Source: Prochlorococcus sp. AG-673-L20 (GTDB lineage: Bacteria > Cyanobacteriota > Cyanobacteriia > PCC-6307 > Cyanobiaceae). Taken from it: a stretch of 40,021 nt of DNA. The stretch's first letter is position 1; the number at the start of each line of letters is the position of its first letter. A program made the position numbers and the translations under genes. The notes beneath the pieces were generated by a model, which had not been told where the DNA came from, searched no databases, and was given only the letters and a program-made list of their open reading frames with translations. This document shows, piece after piece, positions 38,408-40,021 of this stretch. The stretch spans positions 1 to 40,021 of the forward strand of contig QCTN01000011.1 in NCBI GenBank assembly GCA_003211135.1, read 5' to 3'.

Positions 38408-38479
38408 AGCGGATGAAGAGATTCGAACTCTCGACATTCTCCTTGGCAAGGAGATGCTCTACCACTGAGCTACATCCGC
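38408..38479 (-). tRNA. tRNA-Gly (anticodon GCC)
   Basis: On the minus strand the 72-base segment gives a cloverleaf. The acceptor stem is GCGGATG with CATCCGC and discriminator U, the D arm is GCTCAGTGGTAGAGC, and the anticodon stem is TCTCC/GGAGA with loop TTGCCAA. The anticodon GCC reads GGC and GGU. The T arm is GAGAG-TTCGAAT-CTCTT. No CCA is encoded. Discriminator U is the expected identity base for bacterial tRNA-Gly. Confidence 0.96.
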
Positions 38480-38541
38480 GTAGCAAATCTATTTTATCTT
38501 AAAAAAGGAATGAAATGAACAAAATCTTACTTTTTTTGAAA

Positions 38542-39018
38542 CTAATTTAAATTTTTGATTAGAGAACCCATCTCAATTGCTTGTAAAGCATAGTTCCAAC
38601 CAAGGTTGTTTTTTATCCCAGCTCTTTCTAAAGCCTGTTGCATACTATCAGTAGTTAAAACACCAAAAATAATTGGAACATTATTTTCATATGAAACTTG
38701 TGAAATTCCCTTACTAGCCTCAGAAATAACTACGTCATAATGAGAGGTTTCTCCTCGAATAACAGCCCCTAAAGCAATTACAACGTCATAGTTAGATTTT
38801 TTCAAGAGAGCTTTAGCTGCTATTGGCAATTCAAATGAACCAGGAACCCAAACAATATCAAGTTCTTTACTTGTTTCTGAAGTATCTAAACCGTGCCTTT
38901 TGAGGCAATCAAGACACCCAGATAATATTTTATTAGTAATTAAATCATTAAATCTTGCTACAACTATTCCTACTTTTAAAGTAGAAGCATTGGTAAAAGA
39001 TCCCTCAAAGATAGTCAT
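38542..39018 (-). CDS. ribH: 6,7-dimethyl-8-ribityllumazine synthase (riboflavin synthase beta chain)
   Basis: RibH condenses the pyrimidine amine with dihydroxybutanone phosphate in riboflavin synthesis, usually as a 60-mer or pentamer shell. The 158-residue protein has [60 protein letters not shown] (with the catalytic His) and [20 protein letters not shown]. The length is normal. ATG at 39018; psbZ lies 48 bases upstream on the same strand. Confidence 0.96.
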   Translation of the reverse strand: MTIFEGSFTNASTLKVGIVVARFNDLITNKILSGCLDCLKRHGLDTSETSKELDIVWVPGSFELPIAAKALLKKSNYDVVIALGAVIRGETSHYDVVISEASKGISQVSYENNVPIIFGVLTTDSMQQALERAGIKNNLGWNYALQAIEMGSLIKNLN

Positions 39019-39066
39019 TAAATTTTCTTTCTTATATATCTACACTCTCATGAAAAGGTACTAAGT

Positions 39067-39264
39067 TCAAACTAAGGCTGAAACAATCCCTGTAGCAAAA
39101 ACTAAAACGAGCCAAACTGCAGCAATAGAATATATTTTTCTTCTACTTTCTTTTTGTCCTTCTTCAGTTGAGGGTTGAGTTACATATAAAACAGGAACTC
39201 CTACTACCGCGATAAGAGAAGCAAATAAAAGAGCATTTACAAAGAAAAAATTAACTGCCTGCAT
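39067..39264 (-). CDS. psbZ: Photosystem II reaction centre protein Z
   Basis: PsbZ (Ycf9) is a two-helix thylakoid subunit at the photosystem II periphery that helps stabilise the dimer and supercomplexes. The 65-residue protein has TM1 FVNALLFASLIAVVGVPVLY, a polar loop VTQPSTEEGQKESRRKIYS and TM2 AAVWLVLVFATGIVSALV. The loop placement and helix sequences match the family (usual length 62). ATG at 39264. mutS diverges across 142 bases in which I see no other gene. Confidence 0.95.
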   Translation of the reverse strand: MQAVNFFFVNALLFASLIAVVGVPVLYVTQPSTEEGQKESRRKIYSIAAVWLVLVFATGIVSALV

Positions 39265-39406
39265 GATTCAAATTATTTTGAAATGATTATAGATAATATA
39301 ATCTCATGAAAATGAATATTTTTGGAGAAAATTTACATACGTTTAGTCAGTTTTAAAATGCAAAACTGAAATTAGTTCCTAATATCTATTTAGAAATAAT
39401 AAAAAG

Positions 39407-40021
39407 ATGCAAGAAGATACAATAATTCAGAGGGATTTATTTGCAATTAATCATGAACCTAAACTCCCAAATAACTCAAGTCAAATTCCTGAAGATTTAT
39501 CTACTGAAGAATTAAAAAAAGAGTCACAGAAAAGGCCCAGGCAAAGAAACAACTCTACTAATTTAATAAACAAATTCAAAAATAATTCAAATCCTGAAAG
39601 AAAGAATGATTGCATTAATGAAAAATCTTACAGTTATAAAACAGTTGAAAAACAAAAATTAACTCCAATTCTCAAACATTATGTGACATTAAAAGAAGAA
39701 AACAGCAATAGATTGTTGTTATATAGATTAGGTGACTTTTTTGAATGTTTTTTTGAAGATGCAGTTTTCATATCTAACCTATTAGAAATAACCTTAACCA
39801 GCAAAGACGCAGGTAAAGAAATTGGTAAAATCCCTATGGCAGGAGTACCTCATCATGCAATGGAAAGATACTGCGCTGCATTAATTAAAAAAAACCATTC
39901 AGTAGTTATATGTGATCAGTTAGAAAAAAGTACTGGAAATTATGGCACACCACTAAAAAGAGGAATAACAAGAATAATTACTCCAGGTACTGTCATTGAA
40001 GAAGGGATGTTGGTTGCGAAA
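39407..40021 (+). CDS. mutS: DNA mismatch repair protein MutS, N-terminal part (gene runs off the right edge)
   Basis: MutS recognises mismatches and small insertion/deletion loops. The frame starts at ATG 39407 ([18 protein letters not shown]) and is open to the window end, 205 codons. The first about 80 residues are a polar, Lys/Asn-rich extension. The mismatch-binding domain then starts with [19 protein letters not shown]. The mismatch-reading motif is present as [14 protein letters not shown] (F-x-E inside G-D-F-F-E), followed by [20 protein letters not shown] and [15 protein letters not shown]. This is the MutS1 repair form, not MutS2. An A8 run at 39887-39894 stays in frame. The ATPase domain is outside the window, so whether the gene is intact cannot be judged here. 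Confidence 0.93.
   Translation, partial: MQEDTIIQRDLFAINHEPKLPNNSSQIPEDLSTEELKKESQKRPRQRNNSTNLINKFKNNSNPERKNDCINEKSYSYKTVEKQKLTPILKHYVTLKEENSNRLLLYRLGDFFECFFEDAVFISNLLEITLTSKDAGKEIGKIPMAGVPHHAMERYCAALIKKNHSVVICDQLEKSTGNYGTPLKRGITRIITPGTVIEEGMLVAK

Overview
The window is a very AT-rich, densely packed piece of a cyanobacterial chromosome. The gene set (psaC, psbZ, ndhS, rpaB, glycogen phosphorylase, mreBCD, a cyanobacterial group 2 sigma factor), the tight gene spacing and the gene order all fit Prochlorococcus, most likely a high-light-adapted lineage. This placement comes from remembered gene content and protein style, not from a database search. No phage, insertion sequence, CRISPR array or island signature was seen. 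No gene-free stretch exceeds about 300 bases: the widest gap between protein genes (1393-1982) holds tRNA-Arg and rnpB, and 10782-10975 holds a TPP riboswitch.

Layout. 1-3500: the 3' end of glgP, a small unknown gene, tRNA-Arg(CCU), RNase P RNA, rnc, ndhS, rimM. 3500-9400: glmS and psaC on the minus strand, then divergently acpP-fabF-tkt. 9400-14200: a long minus-strand run of thiC (with its TPP riboswitch), a small membrane protein, an M20 amidohydrolase, a TPR protein and ruvB. 14250-20000: smpB on plus, then minus-strand lysS, rpaB and mreBCD. 20000-26000: ssb, dedA, ahcY, tsaE, a PfkB-family sugar kinase, an alpha/beta hydrolase and a sigma factor, with several convergent tail overlaps. 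26000-30460: mgtE, two tandem FluC/CrcB fluoride-channel genes, an SH3-like exported protein and gyrB. 30600-40021: miaA, infC, a GntR regulator, cysE, secA, a GNAT acetyltransferase, a GtrA-like protein, an NTF2-like protein, tRNA-Gly(GCC), ribH, psbZ and the 5' part of mutS.

Main observation. Three genes (a PfkB-family kinase, gyrB, and the GntR regulator upstream of cysE) are each broken by one extra base in a run of exactly eight A (or T on the plus strand). Removing one base from each run restores an uninterrupted, family-typical protein. At least sixteen other coding A/T runs of eight or nine bases in the window stay in frame. GyrB is essential, so its break cannot be a simple null allele. 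The candidates are homopolymer over-calling in the sequence, rescue by transcriptional or ribosomal slippage on the poly(A/U) run, or real tract-length variation. I could not find a convincing wholly new multi-gene system here. The rest is core cyanobacterial housekeeping with a few small unknown genes.
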